64,000 nt of DNA from Luteithermobacter gelatinilyticus (lineage in GTDB: Bacteria; Pseudomonadota; Alphaproteobacteria; Sphingomonadales; Emcibacteraceae), in contig NZ_CP040517.1 of the NCBI RefSeq assembly GCF_005849285.1, positions 1,370,501 through 1,434,500 on the forward strand, in the 5' to 3' direction. A program made the translations under genes and the position numbers. A model generated the notes under the pieces. The model ran no database searches and was not told the origin of the DNA. It worked only from the letters and a program-made list of their open reading frames with translations. Positions 35,683 to 44,920 of the stretch are shown in pieces. Each line of letters starts with the position of its first letter. Within the stretch, counting starts at the first letter, position 1.

Positions 35683-35750
35683 CGATGTCATTGCGCGAAG
35701 TATCAGCGACGAGGCAATCCACGGTTCCCCATGGATTGCCAAGAGATACC
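35683..35750. repeat. Palindromic repeat of the widespread 'GTCATTGC...GGCAATCCA' type
   Basis: Contains GTCATTGCGCGAAG, AGCGACGAGGCAATCCA and the return arm TGGATTGCC around CGGTTCCCCA. The arms GGCAATCCA / TGGATTGCC form a hairpin. This resembles dispersed palindromes seen in many proteobacterial genomes. It fills the gap between convergent era and rocD and is unrelated to the CTAGAGTGAATTG family. Confidence 0.65.
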
Positions 35751-35756
35751 CGCCTC

Positions 35757-36965
35757 TCATTCTGCCGCCAGAACCTCGGTGAGCTGGTCCACCATCCAGT
35801 CGATATTTTCTTTCTCAATAGTCAGGGGCGGGGCGATACGAATGACTGTTTCATGGGTTTCTTTGCACAGCATGCCCCGTTCCATAAGCGCCTCACAATA
35901 AGGCCGGGCCGGTCCCACATCCTTGTGCAATTCAATGCCCACCATAAGCCCTTTGCCCCGGATTTCCGCCACTTTATTAGTGGGAATGGCTTCCAGTTTG
36001 CGCATCAGATAATCCCCGAGCAGGTGGGAGCGTTCCGCCAGGTTTTCCTCTTCAATCACCTCAAGCGCGGCAAGTCCCACAGCCGCTCCCAGCGGGTTGC
36101 CGCCATAGGTGCTGCCGTGAATGCCGGGGGTGAAAACTTCGAGTACGGCTTTGGAGGAGACCACGGCGGAAACCGGATAGGTGCCGCCGCTCAACGCCTT
36201 GCCCACAATCAGCATATCGGGTTTGGCGTCATGTTCGTGCTGGTAACAGAACATTTTTCCGGTGCGTCCCAACCCCGTCTGGATTTCGTCCAGAACAAAA
36301 AGCACATTATGGCGATGGCAGATATGACGCGTGGCACTCAGATATCCTTCCGGCGGCACATTGATTCCAGCCTCGCCCTGAATGGGTTCCATGATCACGG
36401 CTGCCGTATTTGGGGTGATTGCCGCTTCCAGCGCCTGGGCGTCCCCATAGGGGATCAGTTTGAATCCTGGCGTAAAAGGACCGAAGTGATGTTTGTATTC
36501 CTCTTCGGAAGAGGCGCTGACCGTGGTAATGGTCCGGCCGTGGAAATTACCTTCGCAGAAAATGATTTCAGCCTGGTTGTTCGGAACGCCTTTGACTTCA
36601 TAGGCCCATTTCCGCACCGCCTTGATGGCGGTTTCCACGGCTTCAGCCCCGGTGTTCATCGGCAACGCCATTTCCATCTCGGCGACCGAACAGAGCTTTT
36701 CCAGAAAACTTCCCATTCGGTCGTTGTGAAAGGCCCGAGACGTGAGAGTCAGTTTTTCGGCCTGTTCCTTAAGCGCCTGGATGATTTTGGGGTGGCAGTG
36801 TCCCTGATTGACAGCCGAATAGGCGCTTAGACAGTCCAGATATTTTTTGCCGTCAGTGTCCCAGACCCAGATATCTTCCCCCTTGGTCAGGACAATCGGC
36901 AGAGGGTGATAGTTATGGGCGCTGTAACGTTCTGTTTTTTCAATAAGCTGTTCTTGCAGTGTCAT
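35757..36965 (-). CDS. rocD: Ornithine aminotransferase
   Basis: PLP enzyme converting ornithine and 2-oxoglutarate to glutamate semialdehyde. It is 402 residues, class III aminotransferase. Signatures are [20 protein letters not shown] (about 102-121), [14 protein letters not shown] and the PLP lysine in [16 protein letters not shown]. It resembles ornithine aminotransferase more than acetylornithine aminotransferase and follows arginase with a 2-bp gap, which supports arginine breakdown to glutamate. Confidence 0.93.
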   Translation of the reverse strand: MTLQEQLIEKTERYSAHNYHPLPIVLTKGEDIWVWDTDGKKYLDCLSAYSAVNQGHCHPKIIQALKEQAEKLTLTSRAFHNDRMGSFLEKLCSVAEMEMALPMNTGAEAVETAIKAVRKWAYEVKGVPNNQAEIIFCEGNFHGRTITTVSASSEEEYKHHFGPFTPGFKLIPYGDAQALEAAITPNTAAVIMEPIQGEAGINVPPEGYLSATRHICHRHNVLFVLDEIQTGLGRTGKMFCYQHEHDAKPDMLIVGKALSGGTYPVSAVVSSKAVLEVFTPGIHGSTYGGNPLGAAVGLAALEVIEEENLAERSHLLGDYLMRKLEAIPTNKVAEIRGKGLMVGIELHKDVGPARPYCEALMERGMLCKETHETVIRIAPPLTIEKENIDWMVDQLTEVLAAE

Positions 36966-36967
36966 GA

Positions 36968-37933
36968 TTATTGTTCCTTAGAGGACAGGGAAAAAGCCTC
37001 GTTGGCCTGAGGCGGCAGAATGTGTTTGCCGAACAGACTGGCGACCAGTTCAACGGCCAGAAGAGCCGTGGAGTTTTTATGATCCAGCGCCGGGTTGATT
37101 TCGGCAATATCCAGAGAGCCCATCAACCCGCTGTCGTGAATCATTTCCATGCACAGCTGGGCTTCCCGGTAGCTGAGGCCGCCGGGAATGGTGGTGGCGA
37201 CACCGGGAGCAATGGACGGGTCCAGGCTGTCCACGTCAAAACTGACATGCAGGTGCGCGTTTTTGCTCGCCACATCCTCAAGAATTTCGGACATGGTCTG
37301 GCGTATACCGATTTCATCAATGCGGCGCATGTCATAAACGGTGATGCCACTTTTCATCACCAGGTCCTTTTCCTTGCGATCCACAGAACGGATGGCCACC
37401 TGACAGATGTTTTCCGTTTCCACCATGGGAACCGCAGGACCGATGGACAGAAGTTCCTTCGGGCCGTATCCGGCGGCGACGGCAACGGGCATACCGTGAA
37501 TATTGCCGGTCGGACTGGTGTCATTGGTGTTGAAATCCGCATGGGCGTCGATCCACAAAAGATACAGTTTTTTGCCCACCCGGGCACAGTAGCGGGCTAC
37601 GGCAGCGACGGAACCGATGGACATGGCATGATCGCCGCCCATCATAATCGGGAAATGTCCTTCCAGAAGCTGCTCATAGACCGCATCCTGGACATTTCGG
37701 CACCAGATGGCTGTTTCCCGCAGATGGCGATAGCCGTTTTTCGATGCGGCCTGTGGGTTTTTCGGGCCGAACAGGTTGCCTGTATCGTTGACTTCATATC
37801 CCAGCTCTTCAAGGGTGCGGATAATACCGGCAACCCTGAGGGCTTCGGGCCCCATGCTGGCGCCGCGATCGCTGGCGCCAATATCACTGGGAACCCCGAT
37901 CAGAGAAATTTTCCGGTTCTTCTGTAATGTCAT
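36968..37933 (-). CDS. rocF: Arginase
   Basis: Mn-dependent hydrolysis of arginine to ornithine and urea. It is 321 residues. Metal-binding motifs are [10 protein letters not shown] (about 98-107), IDAHADFNT (about 128-136) and [16 protein letters not shown] (about 229-244). It is transcribed with rocD. Divergent across 228 bp is an Lrp/AsnC regulator gene, a common arrangement for amino-acid-induced catabolic operons. Confidence 0.94.
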   Translation of the reverse strand: MTLQKNRKISLIGVPSDIGASDRGASMGPEALRVAGIIRTLEELGYEVNDTGNLFGPKNPQAASKNGYRHLRETAIWCRNVQDAVYEQLLEGHFPIMMGGDHAMSIGSVAAVARYCARVGKKLYLLWIDAHADFNTNDTSPTGNIHGMPVAVAAGYGPKELLSIGPAVPMVETENICQVAIRSVDRKEKDLVMKSGITVYDMRRIDEIGIRQTMSEILEDVASKNAHLHVSFDVDSLDPSIAPGVATTIPGGLSYREAQLCMEMIHDSGLMGSLDIAEINPALDHKNSTALLAVELVASLFGKHILPPQANEAFSLSSKEQ

Positions 37934-38161
37934 TTTGGGGATGCCTTTTCGTAACGTGTATTTCTCGAAAACGTCCTGAAAACATTTGCCTTGTTCTTCC
38001 TAAGTTTTACACGGAATCCGAAAAATGAAATTTCTATTTTTGGAAAAGGTCAAAATATTATTCGGATTGTAACCGAAATGTGATATATTGTTTTAAAAAG
38101 ATTATTCGTTATTTTTTTTAATGAGTTACATAACATAATAAAGAACCTACGGAGTCCAAGA

Positions 38162-38647
38162 ATGGCGAAAAAGAAGTCTCTTGATAAGATTGATTTGAAG
38201 ATTCTTTCGATTTTACAGAATGATGCGCGTATCACCAATCATGATCTGTCCCAGAAGGTAGGGCTATCTCCGAGTTCCTGCCTGCAACGGGTGCGAAAGC
38301 TTGAAGAGGAAGGGTATATTGAAGGATATATGGCAAACATCAATCTGGATATGATCTGCCGGACCGTGACAGTCCTGGTCACTGTTAGCCTTCATGAACA
38401 TACCAATGACAATTTCAAGGCCTTTGAGGAAGCCATCGAAAAATTCCCGGAAATAGTGGAATGCTACACGGTGAGCGGCAATTTTGATTATTTCCTGCGG
38501 ATTGTCTGTCCTGACATGAACAGCTATCTCAAGCTCAATGATGATCTGATCAGCAATATGGAAGGTGTGGCTAATATATCGAGCCATGTGGCGCTTGCCC
38601 ATACCAAACCGTTTCGTGGTTATGCACTTGATCGGCTTGTCGAATAA
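38162..38647 (+). CDS. Lrp/AsnC family transcriptional regulator
   Basis: A 161-residue regulator. The N-terminal winged helix-turn-helix (about 8-65) contains LDKIDLKILSILQNDARITN and KVGLSPSSCLQRVRKLEEEG. The C-terminal RAM ligand-binding domain (about 70-155) contains FPEIVECYTVSGNFDYFLRI. Divergent to rocF-rocD, it probably activates that operon in response to arginine or ornithine. The 228-bp gap is AT-rich, as expected for Lrp targets, but I cannot point to a specific operator. Confidence 0.92.
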   Translation: MAKKKSLDKIDLKILSILQNDARITNHDLSQKVGLSPSSCLQRVRKLEEEGYIEGYMANINLDMICRTVTVLVTVSLHEHTNDNFKAFEEAIEKFPEIVECYTVSGNFDYFLRIVCPDMNSYLKLNDDLISNMEGVANISSHVALAHTKPFRGYALDRLVE

Positions 38648-38866
38648 GGCGGTAAAAATATTCCCCTTTTTATTGCTGCTCACAGCTGTGAACCTGGTTT
38701 GCAGGCAGATATTTAACCTGAGTTAAACCTGCATACTGTTCCGGTGGAAAGGCTTTTTGCCCAACCTGTCATTTTGCCGGATTTAGCGATGCTAACCCTT
38801 GCGGAACATCCCCGCCGGTGCTAGGTTCCGCTCATCTTATGTCATCACAACAAAGTCAGGAACAAG

Positions 38867-39154
38867 ATGTCTGTTGATAAGGATACTGTCGCGAAAATCG
38901 CGAACCTTGCCCGGATTACTGTGCCCGAGGACAAGCTGGAGCCGTTGGCCGGGGAACTCAATAATATTCTTGATTGGGTAGAAATGCTGTCCGAAGTGGA
39001 TACGGACGGGGTGGATCCCATGACCAGCGTGGTTGAAGCCAGTCTACCCATGCGGGAAGACAAGGTCACCGACGGTGGTTATCGAGAGGATATCCTGGCC
39101 AATGCACCGGCGGCTGAACATGGCTTTTTTGCCGTTCCCAAGGTCATCGAATAG
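38867..39154 (+). CDS. gatC: Asp/Glu-tRNA amidotransferase subunit C
   Basis: Small subunit that holds GatA and GatB together in the GatCAB complex, which amidates misacylated Glu-tRNA(Gln) and Asp-tRNA(Asn). It is 95 residues. Typical elements are VAKIANLARITVPEDKLEPL, LNNILDWVEMLSEVDTDGVD and MREDKVTDGGYREDILANAP. It heads gatC-gatA-gatB, with 9 bp to gatA. A clear CAGGAACAAG ribosome site precedes it. Confidence 0.96.
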   Translation: MSVDKDTVAKIANLARITVPEDKLEPLAGELNNILDWVEMLSEVDTDGVDPMTSVVEASLPMREDKVTDGGYREDILANAPAAEHGFFAVPKVIE

Positions 39155-39163
39155 GAGGGGATC

Positions 39164-40657
39164 ATGACAGAACTGACAAAACTGACCCTCGCCGAAGCCC
39201 GCGACGGACTGAAAGCCGGCGACTTCACTTCCCGCGAGATTACCGAACAGCATCTGGAAGCAATTGAAGATGCCAGTGAATTGAACGCCTATATTGTCAC
39301 AACTGCCGAACAGGCGCTGGACATGGCGGAGCGGGCTGATGCCATGATCCGTGCGGGCGAGGCCAAGGCCATGACCGGTTTGCCCGTGGGCATCAAGGAT
39401 CTGTTTTGTACCAAGGGGGTGCACAGCTGCGCGGCGAGTCATATTCTTGACGGTTTCAAGCCGCTCTATGAATCCACCGTGACCGCCCAGATGTGGCAGG
39501 ACGGGGCCGTGATGCTTGGCAAATTGAACATGGATGAGTTCGCCATGGGCTCCTCCAATGAAACCAGCTATTACGGTCCGGCCATTAACCCTTGGCGGGC
39601 GGAAGGTTCCGACAAGAAACTTGTGCCGGGGGGATCTTCTGGCGGGTCGACGGCGGCTGTTGCCGCGGATATTGCGCTGGCGGCCACCGGCACGGATACT
39701 GGCGGCTCTATCCGGCAACCGGCATCCTTTACCGGCCTTGTGGGCCTGAAACCCACCTATGGGCGCTGCTCTCGCTGGGGCATTATCGCCTTTGCCTCTT
39801 CGCTGGATCAGGCGGGGCCGATCACCAAGACGGTGCGGGATGCGGCGATCATGCTGGAAAGCATGGCAGGGCATGACCCTAAGGATTCAACTTCGATCAA
39901 TGTGCCGGTTCCCCATTACGAAGCGGCTCTGACCGGGGACATTCGTGGTCTGAAAGTGGGTATTCCCAAGGAATACCGGGTGGACGGCATGCCGGCGGAA
40001 ATTGAAAAACTGTGGCAGCAGGGGATCGGCTGGCTGAAAGATGCGGGGGCCGAAATTGTGGATATCAGCCTGCCGCATACCAAATATGCCCTGCCCACCT
40101 ATTATATTGTGGCGCCGGCGGAGGCTTCATCCAACCTGGCGCGTTATGATGGGGTAAAATATGGGCTCAGGGTTTCTGGCGACAGTCTGGCGGAAATGTA
40201 CAGCAATACCCGTGCCGCAGGGTTTGGCGACGAAGTCAAGCGTCGGGTTCTGATCGGCACCTATGTACTGTCCGCCGGCTATTACGACGCCTATTACCTG
40301 AAGGCGCAAAAGGTGCGCAGCCTGATTGCCCGGGATTTCTCAAAAGCCTATGAGCAGGTGGATGTGATCCTCACCCCCACAGCGCCGAGTGCGGCCTTTG
40401 CTCTTGGCGAAAAGTCCGACGATCCTCTGGCCATGTATCTCAATGACGTCTTTACCGTGCCGGCAAGCCTGGCCGGTCTTCCGGGAATCTCTGTCCCGGC
40501 GGGATTGAGCGCGGAGAAACTACCGCTGGGGCTGCAACTCTTAGGCAAACCCTTTGATGAAGAAACAGTGCTGCGGACGGCAGACGTTCTGGAGCAGGCG
40601 GCCGGCTTTACTGCCAAACCGCAAAACTGGTGGTCACGCAACGGGGGAGAGAAATAA
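39164..40657 (+). CDS. gatA: Asp/Glu-tRNA amidotransferase subunit A
   Basis: Amidase subunit releasing ammonia from glutamine. It is 497 residues. The Ser-cisSer-Lys triad is visible: K78 (GIKDLF), S158 (PGGSSGGS) and nucleophile S182 ([12 protein letters not shown]). It overlaps gatB by one base (TAATG). Confidence 0.98.
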   Translation: MTELTKLTLAEARDGLKAGDFTSREITEQHLEAIEDASELNAYIVTTAEQALDMAERADAMIRAGEAKAMTGLPVGIKDLFCTKGVHSCAASHILDGFKPLYESTVTAQMWQDGAVMLGKLNMDEFAMGSSNETSYYGPAINPWRAEGSDKKLVPGGSSGGSTAAVAADIALAATGTDTGGSIRQPASFTGLVGLKPTYGRCSRWGIIAFASSLDQAGPITKTVRDAAIMLESMAGHDPKDSTSINVPVPHYEAALTGDIRGLKVGIPKEYRVDGMPAEIEKLWQQGIGWLKDAGAEIVDISLPHTKYALPTYYIVAPAEASSNLARYDGVKYGLRVSGDSLAEMYSNTRAAGFGDEVKRRVLIGTYVLSAGYYDAYYLKAQKVRSLIARDFSKAYEQVDVILTPTAPSAAFALGEKSDDPLAMYLNDVFTVPASLAGLPGISVPAGLSAEKLPLGLQLLGKPFDEETVLRTADVLEQAAGFTAKPQNWWSRNGGEK

Positions 40658-42141
40658 TGGTGAAGATTATTCAGGGCGCCACGGGGGATTGGGAAATTAT
40701 CATCGGGCTTGAAGTTCATGCCCAGGTGATTTCCGAAGCCAAGCTGTTTTCCGGTTCCTCCACGGCGTTTGGGGCAGAGCCCAACACGCAGGTCAGTTTT
40801 GTGGATGCGGCTATGCCTGGCATGTTACCCGTGATCAACAAGGAATGTGTGCGGCAGGCAATCCGGACGGGTCTTGCGCTTCAGGCCAAGATCAATACCT
40901 ATTCCGTTTTTGACCGCAAAAACTATTTTTATGCCGATCTGCCCCAAGGGTATCAGATTTCCCAGTATAAACACCCCATTGTGGGAGAAGGGGAAATCCA
41001 CCTGGATCTGGAAAATGGGGAAACCCGGGTAGTGGGGATCGAACGGATTCACCTGGAACAGGATGCCGGCAAGTCCATGCATGATCAGCATCCAGAAATG
41101 ACCTATGTGGATCTCAACCGCTCCGGCGTGGCACTGATGGAAATTGTCTCCAAACCGGATATGCGCTCTTCTGAGGAAGCCGGGGCTTACCTGAGAAAAC
41201 TTAGAACCATTTTGCGTTATATCGGTACCTGTGATGGCAATATGGAGCAGGGCAGCATGCGCGCTGACGTCAATGTGTCCGTGCGCCGGCCGGGTGAACC
41301 GCTGGGAACACGTTGCGAAATCAAAAATGTTAACAGCGTGCGGTTTGTGATGCAGGCCATTGAATATGAAGCCAACCGCCAGGTCGCCATTCTGGAAGAC
41401 GGCGGGGTAATAGAGCAGGAAACCCGGCTGTTTGATCCAAATACGGGCAAGACCCGTTCCATGCGGTCCAAGGAAGAGGCCCACGACTATCGCTATTTCC
41501 CTGATCCGGACCTGCTGCCTCTGGAGTTTACCGAGGAGTTTGTGCGCGAGATTGCCGCAGATTTGCCGGAATTGCCGGATGCGAAAAAGGCCCGGTTCAT
41601 CGAGGACTTGAAAATCCCTGCCTATAATGCCGGGGTGCTGGTGGCAGAAAAAGAAAATGCCGCTTATTTTGAACAGGTTCTGGATGCTCTGGAAAAAATG
41701 ACCGGCAAGGATAAACATGAATTTGCCACCCAGGTGTCCAACTGGGTGACCGGTGACTTGTTTGGGGCGTTAAACAAGTTGGGATGTACCATTACCGACA
41801 GTCCGATCCCGCCAGAACATGGCGCGGAGCTGCTGAAACTGCAGATGGATGGCACAATTTCTGGACGCATCGCCAAAGACGTGTTTGAAATTATGCTCAC
41901 CTCCGACCAGTCTCCGGAACAGATTGTGGAGGAAAAGGGCCTGAAACAGGTGTCAGATACCGGCACCATCGAGGCTTTCATCGACGAGGTGATGGCGGCC
42001 AATGCCGATAAGGTCGAAGAATATCGTGCCGGGAAGGAAAAACTGCTCGGCTTCTTTGTCGGACAAGTCATGAAAAAGACTCAAGGCAAAGCCAATCCGC
42101 AACTGGTGAACCAGTTGTTGTTGCAAAAACTCAAGGGCTGA
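40657..42141 (+). CDS. gatB: Asp/Glu-tRNA amidotransferase subunit B
   Basis: Phosphorylates and amidates the tRNA-bound Glu or Asp. It is 494 residues. The N-terminal catalytic domain contains [25 protein letters not shown], and [17 protein letters not shown]; the middle has [15 protein letters not shown], and the C-terminal YqeY-like helical domain ends [23 protein letters not shown] at 40657 overlaps the gatA stop, and the preceding GGGGGAGAG is a good ribosome site. A terminator follows the stop by 53 bp. Confidence 0.98.
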   Translation: MVKIIQGATGDWEIIIGLEVHAQVISEAKLFSGSSTAFGAEPNTQVSFVDAAMPGMLPVINKECVRQAIRTGLALQAKINTYSVFDRKNYFYADLPQGYQISQYKHPIVGEGEIHLDLENGETRVVGIERIHLEQDAGKSMHDQHPEMTYVDLNRSGVALMEIVSKPDMRSSEEAGAYLRKLRTILRYIGTCDGNMEQGSMRADVNVSVRRPGEPLGTRCEIKNVNSVRFVMQAIEYEANRQVAILEDGGVIEQETRLFDPNTGKTRSMRSKEEAHDYRYFPDPDLLPLEFTEEFVREIAADLPELPDAKKARFIEDLKIPAYNAGVLVAEKENAAYFEQVLDALEKMTGKDKHEFATQVSNWVTGDLFGALNKLGCTITDSPIPPEHGAELLKLQMDGTISGRIAKDVFEIMLTSDQSPEQIVEEKGLKQVSDTGTIEAFIDEVMAANADKVEEYRAGKEKLLGFFVGQVMKKTQGKANPQLVNQLLLQKLKG

Positions 42142-42194
42142 GCACGTCGTTTTCGAAAATCGAATTTACAAAGCAGTATTAACAGCAAACAAAG

Positions 42195-42222
42195 CGGGGC
42201 GCGAGAGCTGCCCCGTTTTTTT
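42195..42222 (+). terminator. Rho-independent terminator after gatCAB
   Basis: Stem CGGGGC / GCCCCG with a nine-base loop, followed by seven T. Confidence 0.9.
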
Positions 42223-42339
42223 GTGAAAGTTTTGCAGGACGTTCTTTTTTCTTAAAATTGCCATATTAACCATAATACTGTAGCCTGTTGTTTGTATGGC
42301 AACATACTTTTTATTTCTTTCACGAGAGTAGGGGACGGA

Positions 42340-42663
42340 ATGATGATGGAATTTAGGAAAAACCTTCTGATGGCAGCTTTTGCCGGGACGGCTCTTTTCG
42401 GCCTTGCGGCTTGCGGGGATGACAATGGCTCCACCACAACCGCAACGGAGAAGGAAGCGGAAGCCACCAGTGAAACATCTTCCATGACGGATGAAGCCGA
42501 AAAAGCGGCTGAAGATGTTATGGAAGAGGCAGGCAAAGCTATGGAAGACGCTGCTGAGTCCGCAGAGGAAACAGCAGAAGAAGTGATGGATGAGGCCGAA
42601 AAGGCCGCTGAAGAAGCCAAAGAAAAAATGGACGAAAAAATGAAGGAAAATATGCCCAAATAA
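42340..42663 (+). CDS. Small acidic lipoprotein with helical repeats
   Basis: A 107-residue protein. The N-terminus has a lipoprotein signal with lipobox LAAC (AAFAGTALFGLAACGDD), so a lipidated cysteine near residue 23 is expected. The mature part is nearly all Ala, Glu, Lys, Met and Asp in 11- and 7-residue periods (EAEKAAEDVMEEAGKAMEDA), which predicts a long amphipathic helix like apolipoprotein, LEA or Lpp-like proteins. No enzymatic motif. The ATG at 42340 follows GGGGACGGA. Its role is unknown; an envelope spacer or membrane-surface protein is a guess. Confidence 0.75.
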   Translation: MMMEFRKNLLMAAFAGTALFGLAACGDDNGSTTTATEKEAEATSETSSMTDEAEKAAEDVMEEAGKAMEDAAESAEETAEEVMDEAEKAAEEAKEKMDEKMKENMPK

Positions 42664-42684
42664 TCCGGTCTTTTTCGGATTTTT
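42662..42684 (+). terminator. Probable terminator after the lipoprotein gene
   Basis: Stem AATCCG / CGGATT with an eight-base loop, running into five T, directly at the stop codon. A second hairpin (AAACGG / CCGTTT, 42720-42745) with a T-rich tail lies 36 bp further. The rest of the 247-bp gap to 42911 is AT-rich and featureless. Confidence 0.6.
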
Positions 42685-42910
42685 GGTTAACGTTCTTCAC
42701 CAAAATCGTTAATTTTTAGAAACGGGCTTCCGTGGGGGTCCGTTTTTATTTTGAAAAATTTATGTAAAACAATGTGTTGTGGGGTTTGTTTTATAGTTAA
42801 CCAAATTTTTAATTTTTGCAGAGATGCTCAATTTCATAAGGCCGAAAAAAGCCTGTTTAAAAATAAAATCATGTGAACACCAAAAAATAGGGTTTTGATG
42901 GAGAAGAAAA

Positions 42911-43180
42911 ATGGGTCGGTTGGATGATAGTTATCTTACAACAAGGTTTCAGGAAGCGGACCGGGGCGCGCCAGAGGCGCTTTATGATCTGGGACTGCTG
43001 TATTCCGTCGGGCAAGGGGTTGAACAGAATAATGTCGAAGCCCATAAATGGTTCAACCTGGCGGCCATTCGCGGCATGAAAAGTGCTCAGATTGATCGGG
43101 CCGAAGTGGCGGAATATATGTCACCGCAGGAAATCGCCGAAGCGCAGAAAAAAGCCCGCGAGTGGCTGGCGACTCATTAA
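42911..43180 (+). CDS. Small Sel1-repeat protein
   Basis: An 89-residue cytosolic protein with one clear Sel1/TPR-like repeat: APEALYDLGLLYSVGQGVEQ followed by NNVEAHKWFNLAAIRGMKSA. It ends in a helix (SPQEIAEAQKKAREWLATH). Such repeats mediate protein contacts; the partner is unknown. GGAGAAGAAAA precedes the ATG. A strong terminator follows. Confidence 0.82.
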   Translation: MGRLDDSYLTTRFQEADRGAPEALYDLGLLYSVGQGVEQNNVEAHKWFNLAAIRGMKSAQIDRAEVAEYMSPQEIAEAQKKAREWLATH

Positions 43181-43232
43181 TGCGGATCTTGAGATTTTTA
43201 ATCCGGCACCACAAACAAATTATCCGATCCGA

Positions 43233-43264
43233 AACCTTTCCTGTTATGACAGAAAAGGTTTTTT
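43233..43264 (+). terminator. Rho-independent terminator after the Sel1 gene
   Basis: AACCTTT-C-CTGT, loop TATG, ACAG-A-AAAGGTT: an 11-bp stem with one mismatch, followed by TTTT. Confidence 0.9.
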
Positions 43265-43315
43265 AGGGGGCTGAGCGAACATTTTCCCGAGATAAAAAGT
43301 TTTCCGAATTTCCCC

Positions 43316-43342
43316 TTGACCGCATGGGGCTTCCTCTATAAA
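43316..43342 (+). promoter_or_regulatory. Probable sigma-70 promoter of tRNA-Ser
   Basis: TTGACC, 15 bp, TATAAA, ending 10 bp before the tRNA. The spacer is slightly short for sigma-70, but both hexamers are close to consensus. Confidence 0.55.
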
Positions 43343-43351
43343 CAAGGCGGC

Positions 43352-43441
43352 GGAGAGGTGGCCGAGTGGCTTAAGGCGCTCGCCTGCTAAGCGAGTTGGG
43401 GTTAACGCCCCTCGCGGGTTCGAATCCCGTCCTCTCCGCCA
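43352..43441 (+). tRNA. tRNA-Ser (GCT)
   Basis: A 90-nt class II tRNA. The acceptor GGAGAGG pairs with CCTCTCC, followed by G and an encoded CCA. The anticodon stem-loop CTCGCCTGCTAAGCGAG gives anticodon GCT (codons AGC/AGU). A long variable arm (TTGGGGTTAACGCCCC) and GGTTCGAATCC in the T arm are present. Confidence 0.97.
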
Positions 43442-43660
43442 TTTCCTTCCTTATGTTATTTTTCTTTTTTGGGCTATTTTTTACGCGTTATACGCAGCAG
43501 ACAATCAAACTCCTCTCTCATATTTCTAGGCGTTATAGAACGCAGATACACAATTTTGTGAAGTGGTTTGACCGGGGCGGCTGTTGTGTGGTTTGTCCGC
43601 TGTGTGGTATTTATGGCAGGGCATAAGGATGCACCAACATCAATATAACGAGGAATGACA

Positions 43661-43915
43661 ATGAGCACACCAATGAAAACAGCCGGTCTGGCTATGGCGG
43701 TTGCCGCTGCCGGATTCTTCGCCGCCGCGCCTGCTACGGTTACGGCCGGGGAAAAGGGGAATGTCAAATGTTATGGCGTTAACGCGTGCAAAGGGCATAA
43801 TGACTGCAAAGGCGCCAATAATGCCTGTGCCGGACACGGGTCCTGCAAAGGGCAGGGTTTTGTGCTAATGTCCGAAGACGCCTGTAAGAAAGTTGGCGGA
43901 GAAGTCAAAAAATAA
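43661..43915 (+). CDS. bufA2: Bufferin-type RiPP precursor, BufA2-like
   Basis: An 84-residue secreted peptide. The signal peptide covers about 1-29 ([19 protein letters not shown]). The mature part has six cysteines in [31 protein letters not shown] and [10 protein letters not shown], matching the BufA2 type of bufferin. In characterised bufferins an MNIO enzyme converts core cysteines to thiooxazole-type heterocycles, and the exported peptide binds copper. The enzyme genes follow at 44048 and 44917. The ATG at 43661 is six bases after AGGA; the ATG two codons earlier is too close. A repeat and a terminator separate it from bufB. Confidence 0.85.
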   Translation: MSTPMKTAGLAMAVAAAGFFAAAPATVTAGEKGNVKCYGVNACKGHNDCKGANNACAGHGSCKGQGFVLMSEDACKKVGGEVKK

Positions 43916-43940
43916 ATTCTGCCGGGGGAGCCCCCAAAGG

Positions 43941-43980
43941 CTAGAGTGAATTGTGTATAGGTTGGCTCAATTCACTCTAG
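43941..43980 (+). repeat. Palindromic repeat copy 5 (best copy, reference)
   Basis: A 40-bp element: perfect 13-bp inverted arms CTAGAGTGAATTG and CAATTCACTCTAG around the 14-base core TGTATAGGTTGGCT. It lies 25 bp after the bufA2 stop and directly before the terminator at 43982. Other copies are at 2244, 17421, 23773, 27531, 48376, 53110, 55851, 58504 and 60614. Confidence 0.92.
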
Positions 43981-43981
43981 G

Positions 43982-44019
43982 GAATAGCGGCATCCCGGCG
44001 GGACGTCGCTATTCTTTTT
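43982..44019 (+). terminator. Terminator/attenuator between bufA2 and bufB
   Basis: Outer stem GAATAGCG / CGCTATTC (8 bp) enclosing a second stem TCCCG / CGGGA, followed by five T. Between the precursor and its modifying enzyme genes, it probably stops most transcripts after bufA2 and lets a minority read into bufB-bufC. Confidence 0.82.
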
Positions 44020-44047
44020 GGCCGCTTTCTTTGATATAGGGGAGCAG

Positions 44048-44920
44048 ATGACGCAGAAACCTTTTCTTGGTTATGGTCTGGGGCTGAGACCGGATCATTT
44101 CGAGGCCATTCTTAACGATACACCTTCTTCTGACCGTCCGTCCGTTGACTGGTTTGAAATCATTTCGGAAAATTTTATGGTGCCCGGCGGCAAACCACGT
44201 CATTATCTGGAGCGCATCCGGGAGCGGTATCCCCTGGTCATGCATGGGGTATCCCTGTCTATTGGCTCCACCGACCCCCTGAATATGGAGTATCTGGAGG
44301 ATCTGAAAGATCTGGCAAGGACGGTGAACCCGCAATGGATTTCGGATCATTTATGTTGGACGGGGCAGGATGGGCTCAATCTGCATGATCTGATGCCGTT
44401 GCCCTATACAGAAGAAAGCCTGAACCATGTGGTCAGGCGAATACGCCAGGTGCAGGATTACCTGGAACAGCATATCCTTATCGAGAATGTATCCAGCTAT
44501 CTCACTTACAATCAGTCCGACATGACAGAATGGGCGTTTTTGCGCGAAATTGCCGAACAGGCGAATTGTTATATCCTGCTGGACATTAACAATATTTATG
44601 TCAGCGCCTTTAATCATGACTTCGATCCGGAAGACTATCTGAAAGCCATGCCGAAAGAACGTGTTTATCAGTTCCATCTCGCGGGCCATGAACATAACGG
44701 CGATTATATTGTAGATACCCATGACCACCCGGTCGCTGCAGAGGTCTGGGCCTTATACCGGCGGGCGCTGGAACATTTCGGGCCGGTATCCACCATGATC
44801 GAACGGGATGACCATATCCCCCCCTATGAAGACCTGCTGGCAGAATTGACCCAGGCCCGTCGCATTGCACAAGAAGTGGTCGGATCACAAAAGGGTATGA
44901 GGCAGGAGGCGACGTCATGA
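44048..44920 (+). CDS. bufB2: MNIO family RiPP-modifying enzyme (DUF692, BufB)
   Basis: A 290-residue TIM-barrel multinuclear non-heme iron enzyme. Conserved elements are FEIISENFMVPGG, VMHGVSLSIGSTDPLN, WISDHLCWTG, LIENVSSYL, LLDINNIYVSAFNH and QFHLAGHEHNGDYIVDTHDH, supplying the His, Asp, Glu and Asn ligands of the iron centre. It should install oxidised heterocycles on cysteines of the BufA2 precursor. The ATG at 44048 follows AGGGGAG. It overlaps bufC by ATGA, so the two are coupled. Confidence 0.92.
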   Translation: MTQKPFLGYGLGLRPDHFEAILNDTPSSDRPSVDWFEIISENFMVPGGKPRHYLERIRERYPLVMHGVSLSIGSTDPLNMEYLEDLKDLARTVNPQWISDHLCWTGQDGLNLHDLMPLPYTEESLNHVVRRIRQVQDYLEQHILIENVSSYLTYNQSDMTEWAFLREIAEQANCYILLDINNIYVSAFNHDFDPEDYLKAMPKERVYQFHLAGHEHNGDYIVDTHDHPVAAEVWALYRRALEHFGPVSTMIERDDHIPPYEDLLAELTQARRIAQEVVGSQKGMRQEATS

